DNA from: Nostoc sphaeroides
GTDB taxonomy: Bacteria; Cyanobacteriota; Cyanobacteriia; Cyanobacteriales; Nostocaceae
Direction of reading: 5' to 3'
Length of the DNA stretch: 64,000 bases
NCBI RefSeq assembly: GCF_003443655.1
Contig: NZ_CP031941.1
Span: forward strand, 3,966,501-4,030,500
The notes beneath the pieces were generated by a model. It had not been told where the DNA came from, ran no database searches, and worked only from the letters and a program-made list of their open reading frames with translations. Below are positions 55,357 to 64,000 of the stretch, piece by piece. Every line of letters starts with the position of its first letter. Position 1 is the first letter of the stretch. The position numbers and the translations under genes were made by a program.

Positions 55357-55590
55357 ATGACAGTTAGTAATATTGTGCAAGGCATTTGGGCGTTTTCCGC
55401 CACTGGTTTGATTATCTTAGTTTTACTGCATAGCCCTAAAGGTGATGGTATTGGAGCTATTGGAGGACAAGCCCAGTTATTTAGTAGCACCAAAAGTGCA
55501 GAAAACACATTAAACCGAATTACTTGGGCATTGACAGTAATTTTTCTCGGTTTAACAGTCGTTTTAAGTGCTGGTTGGCTGCCTAAATAA
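55357..55590 (+). CDS. secG: Preprotein translocase subunit SecG
   Basis: A 77-residue protein with two membrane helices (about 5-23 and 53-73) and the SecG loop HSPKGDGIGAIGGQAQLFSSTKSAENTLNRITW. SecG assists SecYE-SecA cycling. Start ATG 55357; a longer frame from 55327 adds unconserved residues. Its position after gpmI is conserved in many cyanobacteria. Confidence 0.95.
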   Translation: MTVSNIVQGIWAFSATGLIILVLLHSPKGDGIGAIGGQAQLFSSTKSAENTLNRITWALTVIFLGLTVVLSAGWLPK

Positions 55591-55600
55591 GGATAGGTAA

Positions 55601-56416
55601 ATGGGGAAAAAAACCCAACACCCGATACTTAACACCATAATAAATTTAATTTCACGACGGTTAATTACAGCTCTTGCCTTGTTTATTGGCACAGGGCTGT
55701 CAATGGTTTTTACTAATCTCCCGCCAAGTAATGGGTTGACAATAAAACCAAAATCTGCATATTCAGATTTAATAATCTCTCTCCCCACCTCATCTTCCCC
55801 AAAACCCCATCCCCTACCGCCCACACTTGCACAGTGGCAAGATAGCACAAACAGTGGTGACTACTTTTCCCAAGTCACAACAACCCAAGTAGGTTACTTA
55901 GTTTGGTCGCAATTTCCGATTCGAGTTTACGTAGAATCACCAATATCAATCACTAAAAAACAAGCTCAAGCATGGATTAACGCTGTATTACAAGGTGTAC
56001 AGGAGTGGAGTAATTATTTACCTTTAACAATAGTCGAACAGCCGGAAATTGCTGATATTACGATTGTGCGAAAAGCGCCACCTCTACAAATTTCCCCTAG
56101 TAGTAATATAACCCGTGCGCGATCGGCACAAACTACTTACGAGTTATACACCAACAACAAAGTTTTATCCCACCGCTTCACCATCTTGTTAAGCCCTAGT
56201 CAAACAGGTGAGTATCTCATAGCAGCTAGCCGCCACGAATTTGGCCATGCACTGGGAATTTGGGGTCATAGTCCGCTACAAACTGATGCGCTATACTTTT
56301 CTCAAGTTCGTAACCCGCCCCCTATTTCTTCTAGAGATGTAAATACTCTAAAGCGGGTTTATGAACAGCCAACCAATTTAGGATGGCCTTTAGGGGATAA
56401 TTCAAAAATTAATTGA
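55601..56416 (+). CDS. Matrixin-like zinc metalloprotease, secreted
   Basis: A 271-residue protein with an N-terminal hydrophobic segment (about 20-40) serving as signal peptide or anchor. The zinc site is HEFGHALGIWGH (212-223): HExxH plus a third His one residue further on than in classical metzincins, as in many bacterial matrixin-like proteases. The usual Met-turn is replaced by Leu (ALYFSQV). The region RFTILLSPSQTGEYLIAASRHE precedes the site. It starts 10 bp after secG and may be co-transcribed. Substrate unknown. Confidence 0.82.
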   Translation: MGKKTQHPILNTIINLISRRLITALALFIGTGLSMVFTNLPPSNGLTIKPKSAYSDLIISLPTSSSPKPHPLPPTLAQWQDSTNSGDYFSQVTTTQVGYLVWSQFPIRVYVESPISITKKQAQAWINAVLQGVQEWSNYLPLTIVEQPEIADITIVRKAPPLQISPSSNITRARSAQTTYELYTNNKVLSHRFTILLSPSQTGEYLIAASRHEFGHALGIWGHSPLQTDALYFSQVRNPPPISSRDVNTLKRVYEQPTNLGWPLGDNSKIN

Positions 56417-56573
56417 TCGATAGGTAGACTATAAGCTCGTCACTACGGTAAGCTGTTGCGCCTTTAATTTGCACTAATATTTTTTCAACATGGTTGTGGG
56501 GTGGGCATCTTGCCCGCCCTGATTGTGCAAGTTGTATACATAACAGCTTAAAAATGCTACTAATAGCGAAATA

Positions 56574-57004
56574 ATGACAAATGCGTACCAACTTGTACTT
56601 GATACTAATGTACTGCTTACTGGTTTACGATCTAACCGTCGTGCATCTTACAAACTGTAACAATTCTGAATAATAGACGTTGGCAGTTAAATGTCTCTAC
56701 CACCTTAGTCTTCGAGTATGAAGAAATTCTCAAACGAGAAAAAGAGCAGCTTGGATTGATCGATGAAGATATTGACAACGTTATTGAAACTCTTTGTAGA
56801 ATCGCTAATAGATGTAGCATTTTCTATTTATGGCGGCCAGTAGCACGCGATCCTGATGATGATTTTCTCATCGATTTAGCTGTTAAATGCCAAGCCGACT
56901 TTATCATTACTTACAATCAAAAAGATTTACAAGCAGCCCAAAAATTCGGAGTGAGGGTAGTTTCACCCAAAGAATTCTTGCAAATAGTAGGAGAAATCCC
57001 ATGA
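56574..57004 (+). pseudogene. PIN-domain toxin gene with a one-base frameshift
   Basis: The first frame reads MTNAYQLVLDTNVLLTGLRS NRRASYKL and then TAA at 56658. One added T (CTG-TTA instead of CTG-TAA) opens the frame to LTILNNRRWQLNVSTTLVFE YEEIL and on to DPDDDFLIDLAVKC-type and FIITYNQKDLQ and IVGEIP, ending at 57004. The joined product of about 143 residues has the PIN acids (Asp in LDTN, Glu in FEYEE, Asp in PDDDF). So this is a VapC-like toxin, now interrupted. Its stop overlaps the antitoxin start (ATGA). Confidence 0.8.
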
Positions 57005-57237
57005 CTAACTTAAATGTACAGCTACCCGAATCTTTATATAAACAAATTGAAGCTTTAGCAGCCAGAGAAAATATTTCTATTGAACAACTTGCAACCATTG
57101 CCTTATCTGCACAAGTTTCCGCATGGATGACCAAAGACTATTTGGAAGAAAAAGCCAAAAGCGGTAGTTGGGAAAAATTTCAGCAAGTTTTGAATAAAGT
57201 GCCTAACGTAGAACCAGAAGAATACGACAAATTGTAG
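57001..57237 (+). CDS. Antitoxin-like protein of the broken PIN toxin
   Basis: A 78-residue protein: MTNLNVQLPESLYKQIEALAARENISIEQLATIALSAQVSAWMTKDYLEEKAKSG. The N-terminal half looks like a ribbon-helix-helix DNA-binding domain (beta strand NLNVQLP, then two helices); the rest would bind the toxin. Its start overlaps the toxin stop by ATGA. It is intact while the toxin is not. Toxin-first order is less common but known for this group. Confidence 0.8.
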   Translation: MTNLNVQLPESLYKQIEALAARENISIEQLATIALSAQVSAWMTKDYLEEKAKSGSWEKFQQVLNKVPNVEPEEYDKL

Positions 57238-57255
57238 TGACTTAATTTTTTGGTC

Positions 57256-57346
57256 AGGACTTACGCAAAATCATGAAAAAACGAACCACAGAGGGCGCAG
57301 AGGACACGGAGAAATAAGAGTTTCAGAGAGTTCTTGCGTAAGTCCT
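57256..57346. mobile_element. MITE-like element with 13-bp terminal inverted repeats
   Basis: AGGACTTACGCAA (57256-57268) and TTGCGTAAGTCCT (57334-57346) are perfect inverted repeats bordering a 91-bp element without coding capacity. Its centre is AACCACAGAGGGCGCAGAGG, a motif very widespread in cyanobacterial genomes. Confidence 0.8.
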
Positions 57347-57404
57347 ATTGGTGTTGCTGAGTTAAAATATGAATATGTTTAGCGCAAAGAATAAAAACTT
57401 AAGA

Positions 57405-57848
57405 TTAAGGCAACCAATTTTTATCTAAAATTTGCTCTAAGGTATAAGGACATAATTCGGGTAAATTGGTTAAATTTGTTTTAGCCTTAACATAATCTAA
57501 GGCATTGCTATAAATTATGCTGAAATTATCCTCTAAATGTTTGCGTAAATTGGCACTTAAATCTTCATTTATTTGATTACGAAAACTAATAATTTCTCCT
57601 GACCAATGATTAGCATTTCTTGGCTTTTCTAAATCCCAATATTGATAAAGTAATAAATGCCTAATAATTTGTTCCAACAAACTTCTTACTCGCCTTTTTT
57701 CATTTTTAGCCAAATATTCCAATTCTTCTATTAAATTTTCATAGTCAATGTCTGCTAATTGTCGATTTTTGAGAGATTTAATAGTCTCTTCTAACCATTG
57801 CAGGTAATTGGATTCATATAATGTTTTTATATCGATGATTGCAGTCAT
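57405..57848 (-). CDS. DUF29 family protein
   Basis: A 147-residue protein: IDIKTLYESNYLQWLEETIKSLKNRQLADIDYENLIEELEYLAKNEKRRVRSLLEQIIRHLLLYQYW, LPELCPYTLEQILDKNWLP. It is a second, divergent DUF29 member in the window (compare 48475-48933: LEELE versus LQEEIQ, CPYTLEQIL versus CPYLFDDAI). Function unknown. AT-rich. Confidence 0.9.
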   Translation of the reverse strand: MTAIIDIKTLYESNYLQWLEETIKSLKNRQLADIDYENLIEELEYLAKNEKRRVRSLLEQIIRHLLLYQYWDLEKPRNANHWSGEIISFRNQINEDLSANLRKHLEDNFSIIYSNALDYVKAKTNLTNLPELCPYTLEQILDKNWLP

Positions 57849-58146
57849 TTGTTGATTTGTAGCTTTAATTTACTGTTAAGTAAGTAGGCGACAATAAATC
57901 AAAGTAGATTAAGTAATGTAAAAAATCTTGAGATAAGTTCATAGTGAACGCGAGTGCGTCTCGTAGAGAGCGGCTCCAGCCCTCAAATTAGGACTAAAGT
58001 CCTTACTACAAACCTTGAATTATTCACGCCGCTCTACTTATTTATTATTTCATGTTAACTAATTTATTAATTTTTGCCGATAATTATTTACATTTTATGG
58101 CATTGCTTTGGGTGAGATGATGCACTACTATTAGTTTCCCAGCTTT
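57849..58146. other. Non-coding gap with dispersed repeats
   Basis: Contains GCGTCTCGTAGAGAGCGGCT and the palindromic AGGACTAAAGTCCTTACTAC near 57950-58015. No gene recognised. Confidence 0.5.
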
Positions 58147-59304
58147 TTAAAGCTTAGGCGAGAAGTATCTTAGCGGTAGAGGTCGTTGTGCTAAAACTTC
58201 TTTATAAAGTTCTTCCAGTAGAGTAATATTTTTACTAAGGGTATAGCGGTCTAATACACGCACTCTAGCTTTTTGCCCCAGTAAAGTTGTTAACTCAGGA
58301 TGGTCTTGCAACACTGGCAAGAGCGTTCTCAATTGCGATCGCGCTGTTTTAGTATTAATAACTATACCTGCACCTTTTTCTAATACTTCTCCATCTGCAC
58401 CCACGTCTGTTGCTAAACAAGCCAACCCACATGACATTCCTTCTAACAGAGATAGGGACAAACCCTCTACCAATGAAGGCAAAACAAATACATCTGCGCC
58501 CCGCAAAATTTCGATCCGTCGGTCTTCATCAGCGACAAATCCCAACCAGATAATGCCGTATTCTGAACCATAAAATTGCTCTAAAGACGACTTCAAAGGC
58601 CCATCGCCAACAATTAGCAACTTAGTACCAGGCCCCATTGCCGACTGCTTCCAAGCACGGAGGAGGGCTTCGACGTTTTTCTCTGGGGCTATACGACCCT
58701 GATAGACAAACAAACGTTCGGCTTTAAATTCTGCTTTGACTTGAGAAAATCCTGGAGAATACTTGACGGGATCAACACCGTTAGGAATTACAGCAATATT
58801 CTCTTCCCTCACGCCCATCCCTGCTAATAATTCTCGCTGAATTTGGGAAAATACAATCACGCGATCGTAGTTAACTAAAAAAGGTGCATAGAGCTGATAA
58901 GCCAAAAGCTGTGTTCCCGATACCAGCTTTGCCCCCTTTCCAGCAAACGGCGTGTGAAAAGTGGCAACTAGGGGCAACCTCAGTTCCTCACAGATTTCCG
59001 GTAGAAAAAAGTCTAAAGGAGATAACGTCAAGGAAGCATGGACTACATCTGGCTTGATTTCTCGCAACGAATCAGTTAAAACTTTGGTCGCTTTAAAAGT
59101 GGGAATTGTATAAACCTGGGACTTGTAAATGAAAGGTAGGGAAACCTCTCGAAGATTTGGCCAGTTGTCAGGTTCAGACTCTTCTTGGGCGAAGTGAAGA
59201 AAGCTAACTTGATGTTCCTTGTCTAGCAAGGCATTTGTAATTTCTCGACTGTAGGTGACATTGCCGCAAAAGGGTGATTTTTTTCCAATCCAGGCTATAC
59301 GCAT
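58147..59304 (-). CDS. Glycosyltransferase, family 4 (GT-B fold)
   Basis: A 385-residue GT4 enzyme. N-terminal acceptor domain MRIAWIGKKSPFCGNVTYSREITNALLDKEHQVSFLHF; DVVHASLTLSPLDFFLP and VATFHTPFAGKG; NGVDPVKYSPG; donor domain VYQGRIAPEKNVEALLRAW, LLIVGDGPL and the E-x7-E motif within LPSLVEGLSLSLLEGMSCG. Likely lipid or polysaccharide glycosylation at the membrane. Resembles sugar transferases acting on glycolipids, but the substrate cannot be fixed. Confidence 0.88.
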   Translation of the reverse strand: MRIAWIGKKSPFCGNVTYSREITNALLDKEHQVSFLHFAQEESEPDNWPNLREVSLPFIYKSQVYTIPTFKATKVLTDSLREIKPDVVHASLTLSPLDFFLPEICEELRLPLVATFHTPFAGKGAKLVSGTQLLAYQLYAPFLVNYDRVIVFSQIQRELLAGMGVREENIAVIPNGVDPVKYSPGFSQVKAEFKAERLFVYQGRIAPEKNVEALLRAWKQSAMGPGTKLLIVGDGPLKSSLEQFYGSEYGIIWLGFVADEDRRIEILRGADVFVLPSLVEGLSLSLLEGMSCGLACLATDVGADGEVLEKGAGIVINTKTARSQLRTLLPVLQDHPELTTLLGQKARVRVLDRYTLSKNITLLEELYKEVLAQRPLPLRYFSPKL

Positions 59305-59655
59305 TCTTTATTTAGCTGTGAGAAAAGCGGGTTTGATCTATTACTTATGTGTCCTTGGTGATTTTTATTTTATCTAGCTATACTTGCTGGTTTTTATTTA
59401 TTACAGATTTCCAAAAGTATCTAGTTTAAAAAGCCTATTTTAAGCTGATTAAACCAGTGGATTTATGGCTTTATTTATTCTACTTATAAGTTGTTAATTT
59501 ATGATATTCAAACAACTTATTTTGACTAATGTCAGATTGATATCCCGCAAGTATGTGATAAATTTTCACTGACCATAGTTTACCATGAACAGAAAATCTT
59601 TAAGTAAATATTAATTACTTTTAAGTAATTAATAATAGCTCCTGTTACCTGATAA
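59305..59655. other. Non-coding gap of 350 bp
   Basis: AT-rich, no gene and no clear repeat. AATTACTTTTAAGTAATTAA near 59612-59632 forms an inverted repeat downstream of the MFS gene and may help termination. Confidence 0.5.
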
Positions 59656-61299
59656 CTACTTGTGTGAGTTATACCAGGTTAATATGCCTCCTGAAAAGAC
59701 GATCGCAGCTAATCCCAAAAAAACTGCCTGTAATCCTACAAAGGTTTCTGCTACACCTGCTAATGCCAAAGGTAAGGAGAGAGCAATATTAATTACATTG
59801 TTTTGTAAACCAAAAACTTTACCACGCATTTCTGGAGGTGTTTCTGTTTGAATCGCTGTTTGCATGGGAATTCCCACTAGTGCCCCAAAGATACCTAATA
59901 GTGCCACTAGTAACAAGACTAGCCAAAGTTGAGTGGTAAATACTGACAGACCAATGAGCGATGCTGCCATGCCCATACAACCACACAGACTTAGCTGGGT
60001 GTAGGAGAAGCGTTGACCAAATTGACCGAGAAGTGTTGCTCCCGCAGCGATGCCAACACCACCTGCTGCTAGCAAAAAGCCAAACTGGGAGGCTTTCATG
60101 TTGGGAATAATTTCCGCCATGCGAACGGCTAGAACAGTTAATGCTGCAAAAACAGAAAACAGGATAATTAGCTGAAGCAAAGCATTGCGGACGCGATGAT
60201 TTGCTTTGAGGTAGGCAAAACCATCTCGCAAATCAGAGAATACGTGAGGGAATTCTGTATCGGGGTGGTAGTGTTTTTCCTTAGTTGCTAGGAGGAATAA
60301 AATTATTCCCGCGATCGCATAACTACCACCTACTAAAAATTCTTTGCCCAAACTACCACTACCACCAATTTGCAGCCAAAGTCCATCGGCGATCGCTAAC
60401 AATGGTTCCCCGACAGCAAACCCAACAATCACCGATGCCATCATCGTTGTCGTATAAAGCGAATTTGCCGAAAGTAAATCCTGTTCTTCTACTATTAAGG
60501 GAATTGCCGCCTGTTCTGCCGGTGCAAAAAACTGCGTCAGCGTAGAAACTAAAAAAGTCACACCCAGAATGATCAAAAAACCAACTGGCAAGACTCCTAT
60601 GGGTTTCCAGTCATGAGTCAACCACATCAGAAAGGGAATTGACAAAACCAGGATGCCGCGCCAAATATTCGTTGCCACCAGCACAGCCTTTTTCGACCAG
60701 CGATCGACAAACACGCCAGCAACGGAACCAAACAATACGGCTGGAATGGTAAAAGCCATCATTAATACTGACACCCAACCACTAATACTTTGATTACTAC
60801 CCTGAAACTGAGTATTAATCAAAGCAATCATCAGCACCAAATAAACTTTATCTGCTAGTTGGGAGAAAACTTGACCGCCCCAAAGAGCTAGAAAATTAGG
60901 GTTTTTTAATACAGGCAAAAACCCCTGCTGTTTAAGATTTCCTGAAACAGCTTCTCCACCAGAACCAGATCCATTTAATGTTGATGGTTCTTTTTCTGGG
61001 ATAGTAGCTACTGGCAAATGCCCATTGCTACTTCCTTGGGCAGTGGTTAATTTTTCCTCAGATTGTGTTTCTGATTCACTTGAAACATCCGTTTTTGGTG
61101 GTATCTGGGCTGTGCAATTTTGCTCGTTATGAGAAACGTCTTTTGGGGACATTTCTTGGCCATTTATTTGACTAGGTGTACACTTTGAAACAGCACTCAA
61201 GTGATTCCTGACTGTAGGATCTGATACCCTATTCTGTTTTTTGGCAAGGCTTGGTGACAAAGGCAGGATTTTTTTATCCAAATCAGACGGTTGCATCAT
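59656..61299 (-). CDS. MFS transporter (MFS_3-like) with long hydrophilic N-terminus
   Basis: About 547 residues. Residues 1-130 are hydrophilic, serine- and glutamate-rich and low in complexity; the 12-TM transporter starts at [47 protein letters not shown] is the motif A loop. Resembles the multidrug/siderophore-export-like MFS group. I start it at ATG 61299; a TTG at 61311 is possible. The start overlaps the end of recO by 17 bp. Confidence 0.85.
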   Translation of the reverse strand: MMQPSDLDKKILPLSPSLAKKQNRVSDPTVRNHLSAVSKCTPSQINGQEMSPKDVSHNEQNCTAQIPPKTDVSSESETQSEEKLTTAQGSSNGHLPVATIPEKEPSTLNGSGSGGEAVSGNLKQQGFLPVLKNPNFLALWGGQVFSQLADKVYLVLMIALINTQFQGSNQSISGWVSVLMMAFTIPAVLFGSVAGVFVDRWSKKAVLVATNIWRGILVLSIPFLMWLTHDWKPIGVLPVGFLIILGVTFLVSTLTQFFAPAEQAAIPLIVEEQDLLSANSLYTTTMMASVIVGFAVGEPLLAIADGLWLQIGGSGSLGKEFLVGGSYAIAGIILFLLATKEKHYHPDTEFPHVFSDLRDGFAYLKANHRVRNALLQLIILFSVFAALTVLAVRMAEIIPNMKASQFGFLLAAGGVGIAAGATLLGQFGQRFSYTQLSLCGCMGMAASLIGLSVFTTQLWLVLLLVALLGIFGALVGIPMQTAIQTETPPEMRGKVFGLQNNVINIALSLPLALAGVAETFVGLQAVFLGLAAIVFSGGILTWYNSHK

Positions 61300-62212
61300 G
61301 GTTGGCAGCAAAATAAGAGTCGATCAAGGTAGCAGAGCGAATAGGGCGACCTAATTGATACTGAGCATACTGGCGCAAAATCTGTTCAACAGATAACCAG
61401 TCATAATCTCTAGCACCATCAATTTGCATTATCTCTGGTTGTGACAGATGTTGAAGTAAAGCCAGTTCCATAGCACCCGGACGACTAGAAATCACAGGTA
61501 TTTCTTGCCGATGCACAACAACTGTTTGGGAGCCAGGTTTTGGAGGTAATGGGATAATGGGGTGATTGGGTAATGGAGAAAAAGATGAATTTCTTTGTAT
61601 TTCCCTCTCCCTCTCACCCTCTCTTCGCAAACGTTCCCAAGCTTCTAAACAAACCGTTCCACCCGCAGGGATACTAAATCCTACCTGCCAGTTTGGGTCT
61701 GTAAAGTTTGGCTTGAGCAGGTTTCCAGATAGGCAGCAGACTTGCACTTGTGGCGTTACTCCTGCTAATGCTAAAAGGTGAAACACCCCATGAGCCAGAT
61801 GAGCCAAAACCCCAGATGGATTTGCACTAGATAACGCCTCCAACCGATGGAGATGTTCATTGAACAACTCATAAAGTTCTTCTTGGGGTTGTTCGCTCAA
61901 AGCTTGACACAAGACTATTTCTGCTAAATACTGACTGGCAGCCAATTTTCCCAAATCTTTAGCTAAACCAGGATAAGTTTTTAACGTCTGTGCTTGGGTA
62001 ATTTTATCAAGCGATCGCCCTTTCGCAATCAATAGTTCATTCACAACAAACATACCACTCCTGCCGCCCAGGCTGGAGTTGTGCTTGCGTGCCCCTGGAG
62101 CCACTGCTCGAATCAGACCGAATTCTGGTGTCAAAATCGTCACTATTTTATCCGATTCTCCTAGCACTTGGGTTTTAAGATTAATTCCCGTTGCCTTGTA
62201 GGTTCTACTCAT
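61283..62212 (-). CDS. recO: DNA repair protein RecO
   Basis: A 309-residue Rec[78 protein letters not shown] (OB-fold), then the helical domain with [25 protein letters not shown]. RecO loads RecA with RecR and RecF. The zinc-finger cysteines are reduced. An insert [31 protein letters not shown] (about residues 196-227) is absent from usual RecO and is encoded by heptamer-like DNA; without it the length would be normal. Confidence 0.93.
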   Translation of the reverse strand: MSRTYKATGINLKTQVLGESDKIVTILTPEFGLIRAVAPGARKHNSSLGGRSGMFVVNELLIAKGRSLDKITQAQTLKTYPGLAKDLGKLAASQYLAEIVLCQALSEQPQEELYELFNEHLHRLEALSSANPSGVLAHLAHGVFHLLALAGVTPQVQVCCLSGNLLKPNFTDPNWQVGFSIPAGGTVCLEAWERLRREGEREREIQRNSSFSPLPNHPIIPLPPKPGSQTVVVHRQEIPVISSRPGAMELALLQHLSQPEIMQIDGARDYDWLSVEQILRQYAQYQLGRPIRSATLIDSYFAANHDATV

Positions 62213-62216
62213 TAGT

Positions 62217-62335
62217 TATTTAGTCATTAGTCATTGGTTATTGGTCAGTAGAGACGCGATTAATCGCGTCTGTTCAAGGGTCATTAGCTTCGGACAAATG
62301 ACAAAGGACAAATGACAAATGACAAATGACTATTC
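62217..62335. repeat. Composite repeat: heptamers around a 20-bp palindrome
   Basis: TAGTCAT units, TTGGTCAGTAG, palindrome at 62252-62271, GT(T/A)CA, CATTAG, then GACAAAT units. It matches the copies at 37756, 43510 and 44436 but lies between the minus-strand genes deoC and recO. Confidence 0.93.
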
Positions 62336-63010
62336 ACCCTTTCCCAGGTTATCGCGCTGGCGGATCAAATCGATACCGCGAGATGTGCCTAATCTAGTAG
62401 CACCCGCTACGATTAAGTCTAGAGCTTGATTGATAGTGCGGATACCACCTGAGGCTTTAATTCCTACTTTTTCTTTGGCAAATTCCTGCAAAAGTCGTAC
62501 ATCTGCCACTGTTGCACCACCATTCCAACCTGTACTAGTTTTTAAGAATGCCGCTCCCGCTTCCATAGCTATTTCAGCAGCTATTTTTTTTTCCGCATCT
62601 GTCAACAGGTTGGTTTCCAAAATGACCTTGACAGTTTGCCCAGTCTCTTCACAAATTTCGGCAATTTCCCGGTGGACTTCTTCAGTTTTACCCGCTTTCA
62701 ACCAGCCCAAGTTCATTACCACATCCAACTCAGTAGCCCCATTATCCGCCGCTTCTTGAGCCTCATACAGTTTCACTGCTGAAGTCGTCGCACCAGAAGG
62801 AAAGCCAATCACAGTACAGACTTTCGGGTTTTTGCCGTGGAGGAGTTCGACTGCTTGTTTGACATAGGCGGGAAATAGGCAAACCGCCGCAAAATTGAAT
62901 CTGTATGCTTCTTCACACCACTGCTCAACCTGCTCAGGAGTAGCAGTTGGCGTTAAGAGGGAGTGATCGATAAATGGCGCAATATCAATGTTTGGATAGT
63001 CTGCTGCCAT
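62330..63010 (-). CDS. deoC: Deoxyribose-phosphate aldolase
   Basis: A 226-residue (beta/alpha)8 aldolase. Schiff-base Lys157 in [10 protein letters not shown], Asp96 region [14 protein letters not shown], and [29 protein letters not shown] is the typical N-terminus. It splits 2-deoxyribose-5-phosphate into glyceraldehyde-3-phosphate and acetaldehyde, salvaging deoxynucleosides. Confidence 0.97.
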   Translation of the reverse strand: MAADYPNIDIAPFIDHSLLTPTATPEQVEQWCEEAYRFNFAAVCLFPAYVKQAVELLHGKNPKVCTVIGFPSGATTSAVKLYEAQEAADNGATELDVVMNLGWLKAGKTEEVHREIAEICEETGQTVKVILETNLLTDAEKKIAAEIAMEAGAAFLKTSTGWNGGATVADVRLLQEFAKEKVGIKASGGIRTINQALDLIVAGATRLGTSRGIDLIRQRDNLGKGE

Positions 63011-63180
63011 CGTGTCTTCTGCCAGTGATTGATTATTAAACTTTATAAAAAATTAAACCATTTCTTATATATATATTAAACCATATTTATTACGAGTTTA
63101 TTCTGAAAAGAAGCTGCTAACTTTTCTAGGATGTCAACTTTGTAGATGTTGCGGAATTATTGTAAGTGTTTAAGTTGACA

Positions 63181-64000
63181 TTAGGCAATAGTAGGCTTAT
63201 AAATATCAACAGCATTTTTCACACCAGTTCCTAAGAAGTCTAAAATAGTTTTAGCTAACGCCTTCGATGCCAAATATGGTACACCATTACCAATAGTCTT
63301 AAACATATTCGTGAGCGACATATTCTCTGTAAGCACAAAATTTGCAGGCAAAGATTGTATGGCTAAAGCTTCCGCCACAGATATTCGCCGGATTTTATAG
63401 GGATGTAAATGTACTTCATTATTTCCATAGCAAGCTGTCGGAGAGTAACGCCATCTATGCAGACGCTTAAAAGACTTTTTAGAATCATCTCCTTCATCAA
63501 TAGCAGCAAATTTTGTGATCCCTGCCCTTGGTTGAAAACAGTTTTCAGCATTGGGATGCTTCAGGACATTATTTTTTCTAAACCAGTATTCAACTGTTAA
63601 TTCTTGAGGGATGCCGTCAGGACAAGGGATGATGGAATTTTCTTGGAATGGTTCGCACTGCCGCCAAGGATAAGCAAAAACCTTTGTTTGAGGATATAAA
63701 ATATGATTGTCCCAAGGAAAAATTTCCTCAGTTAGGAACTTTTCACTACCGTTTATTATTCCTATATCCTTGATAAAACTATTTCGGAAACCAATGAGAA
63801 TAATTCTTTCTCTATCTTGGGGTACACCATATTCGATAGCATTAATTAATCGCTCTGTTAATATATAGCCTGCTTCCAGTAATTGTTGCTTGAGCGATTC
63901 AAAAAATAAACGGTGCTTTTTTGTTCTCCACAATCCCTTAACGTTCTCAAATAAAAAGAAATCTGGAAGATTGCGGCAAATTAATTCAACGTAAGAAGCG
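63181..64000 (-). CDS. DNA (cytosine-5)-methyltransferase, C-terminal part (truncated by window edge)
   Basis: The minus-strand frame stays open to the right edge. From the edge inward it shows LPDFFLFENVKGL (motif VI, the ENV triad), YGVPQDRERIILIGFR (motif VIII), a target-recognition region with WRYSPTACYGNNEVHLHPYKIRRISVAEALAIQSLP (motif IX) and FKTIGNGVPYLASKALAKTIL (motif X). The catalytic PCQ motif lies beyond the window. The enzyme methylates C5 of cytosine in a sequence that cannot be read here. It may be part of a restriction system or a solitary methyltransferase; the missing side would tell. Confidence 0.92.
   Translation of the reverse strand, partial: ASYVELICRNLPDFFLFENVKGLWRTKKHRLFFESLKQQLLEAGYILTERLINAIEYGVPQDRERIILIGFRNSFIKDIGIINGSEKFLTEEIFPWDNHILYPQTKVFAYPWRQCEPFQENSIIPCPDGIPQELTVEYWFRKNNVLKHPNAENCFQPRAGITKFAAIDEGDDSKKSFKRLHRWRYSPTACYGNNEVHLHPYKIRRISVAEALAIQSLPANFVLTENMSLTNMFKTIGNGVPYLASKALAKTILDFLGTGVKNAVDIYKPTIA

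Overview
The window reads as a chromosomal segment of a filamentous heterocystous cyanobacterium of the Nostoc/Anabaena type. The evidence is: cyanobacterial marker genes (ycf65/PSRP-3, ndhN, an AMIN-domain protein, a DUF3172 protein, a CYP110-like P450); very many HIP1 octamers (GCGATCGC); heptanucleotide tandem repeats (GGGGACT, TAGTCAT, ACAAATG, CTCCTAA) between genes; a dispersed 20-bp palindrome; and WD40/STAND proteins, DUF29 and Uma2 families and small toxin-antitoxin pairs. The species assignment is an inference; no 16S rRNA gene is present.

Layout. 1-1.4 kb: end of a WD40 protein, ycf65 (minus), a small HTH regulator. 1.5-6.5 kb: an AT-rich four-gene cassette on one strand (PLP aminotransferase, LeuA/homocitrate-synthase-like enzyme, histidine-box membrane hydroxylase, 14-TM MFS exporter). 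It looks like a small pathway that makes, oxidises and exports an amino-acid-derived metabolite. 6.6-12.3 kb: HAD phosphatase, CYP110-like P450, two glycosyltransferases, secreted TPR protein. 12.4-15.5 kb: a 21-bp tandem array, ruvB, hisF, a small membrane protein, tRNA-Ala(GGC). 15.5-22.0 kb: a defence- or signalling-like block with an orphan NTPase carrying an in-frame repeat insertion, a UPF0175/DUF3368 toxin-antitoxin pair, a Uma2 protein, and a NACHT/STAND NTPase whose 14-blade WD40 half lies in a separate overlapping frame. 22.0-27.9 kb: a second 21-bp array, SGNH hydrolase, two decayed genes, AMIN protein, DUF3172 protein and ndhN.

28.4-47.1 kb is the cyanobacterial S10-spc-alpha ribosomal cluster, all on the plus strand: rplC-rplD-rplW-rplB-rpsS-rplV-rpsC-rplP-rpmC-rpsQ-rplN-rplX-rplE-rpsH-rplF-rplR-rpsE-rplO-secY-adk-infA-rpmJ-rpsM-rpsK-rpoA-rplQ-truA(frameshifted)-rplM-rpsI-rpmE-prfA. 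rpsJ, rpsN, rpmD and rpsD are absent here. A leader of about 350 nt with a chain of hairpins precedes rplC. Nearly every gap of useful size is filled with heptamer repeats.

47.1-64 kb: two HTH or HTH-like proteins, DUF29 (two), DUF4336 and Rpn/DUF2887 proteins, an ABC-F ATPase, gpmI behind a duplicated promoter region, secG, a matrixin-like protease, a broken PIN toxin with an intact antitoxin, a GT4 glycosyltransferase, an MFS exporter, recO, deoC, and the C-terminal part of a C5-cytosine methyltransferase running off the right edge.

The points most worth a second look are the 1.5-6.5 kb cassette, the hairpin-rich leader of rplC, the duplicated 11-bp-periodic promoter of gpmI with a perfect NtcA-type palindrome between the copies, the split NACHT/WD40 gene, and four genes broken by small, reconstructable lesions (truA, a 23-bp duplication in a secreted-protein gene, a PIN toxin, an antiporter remnant).
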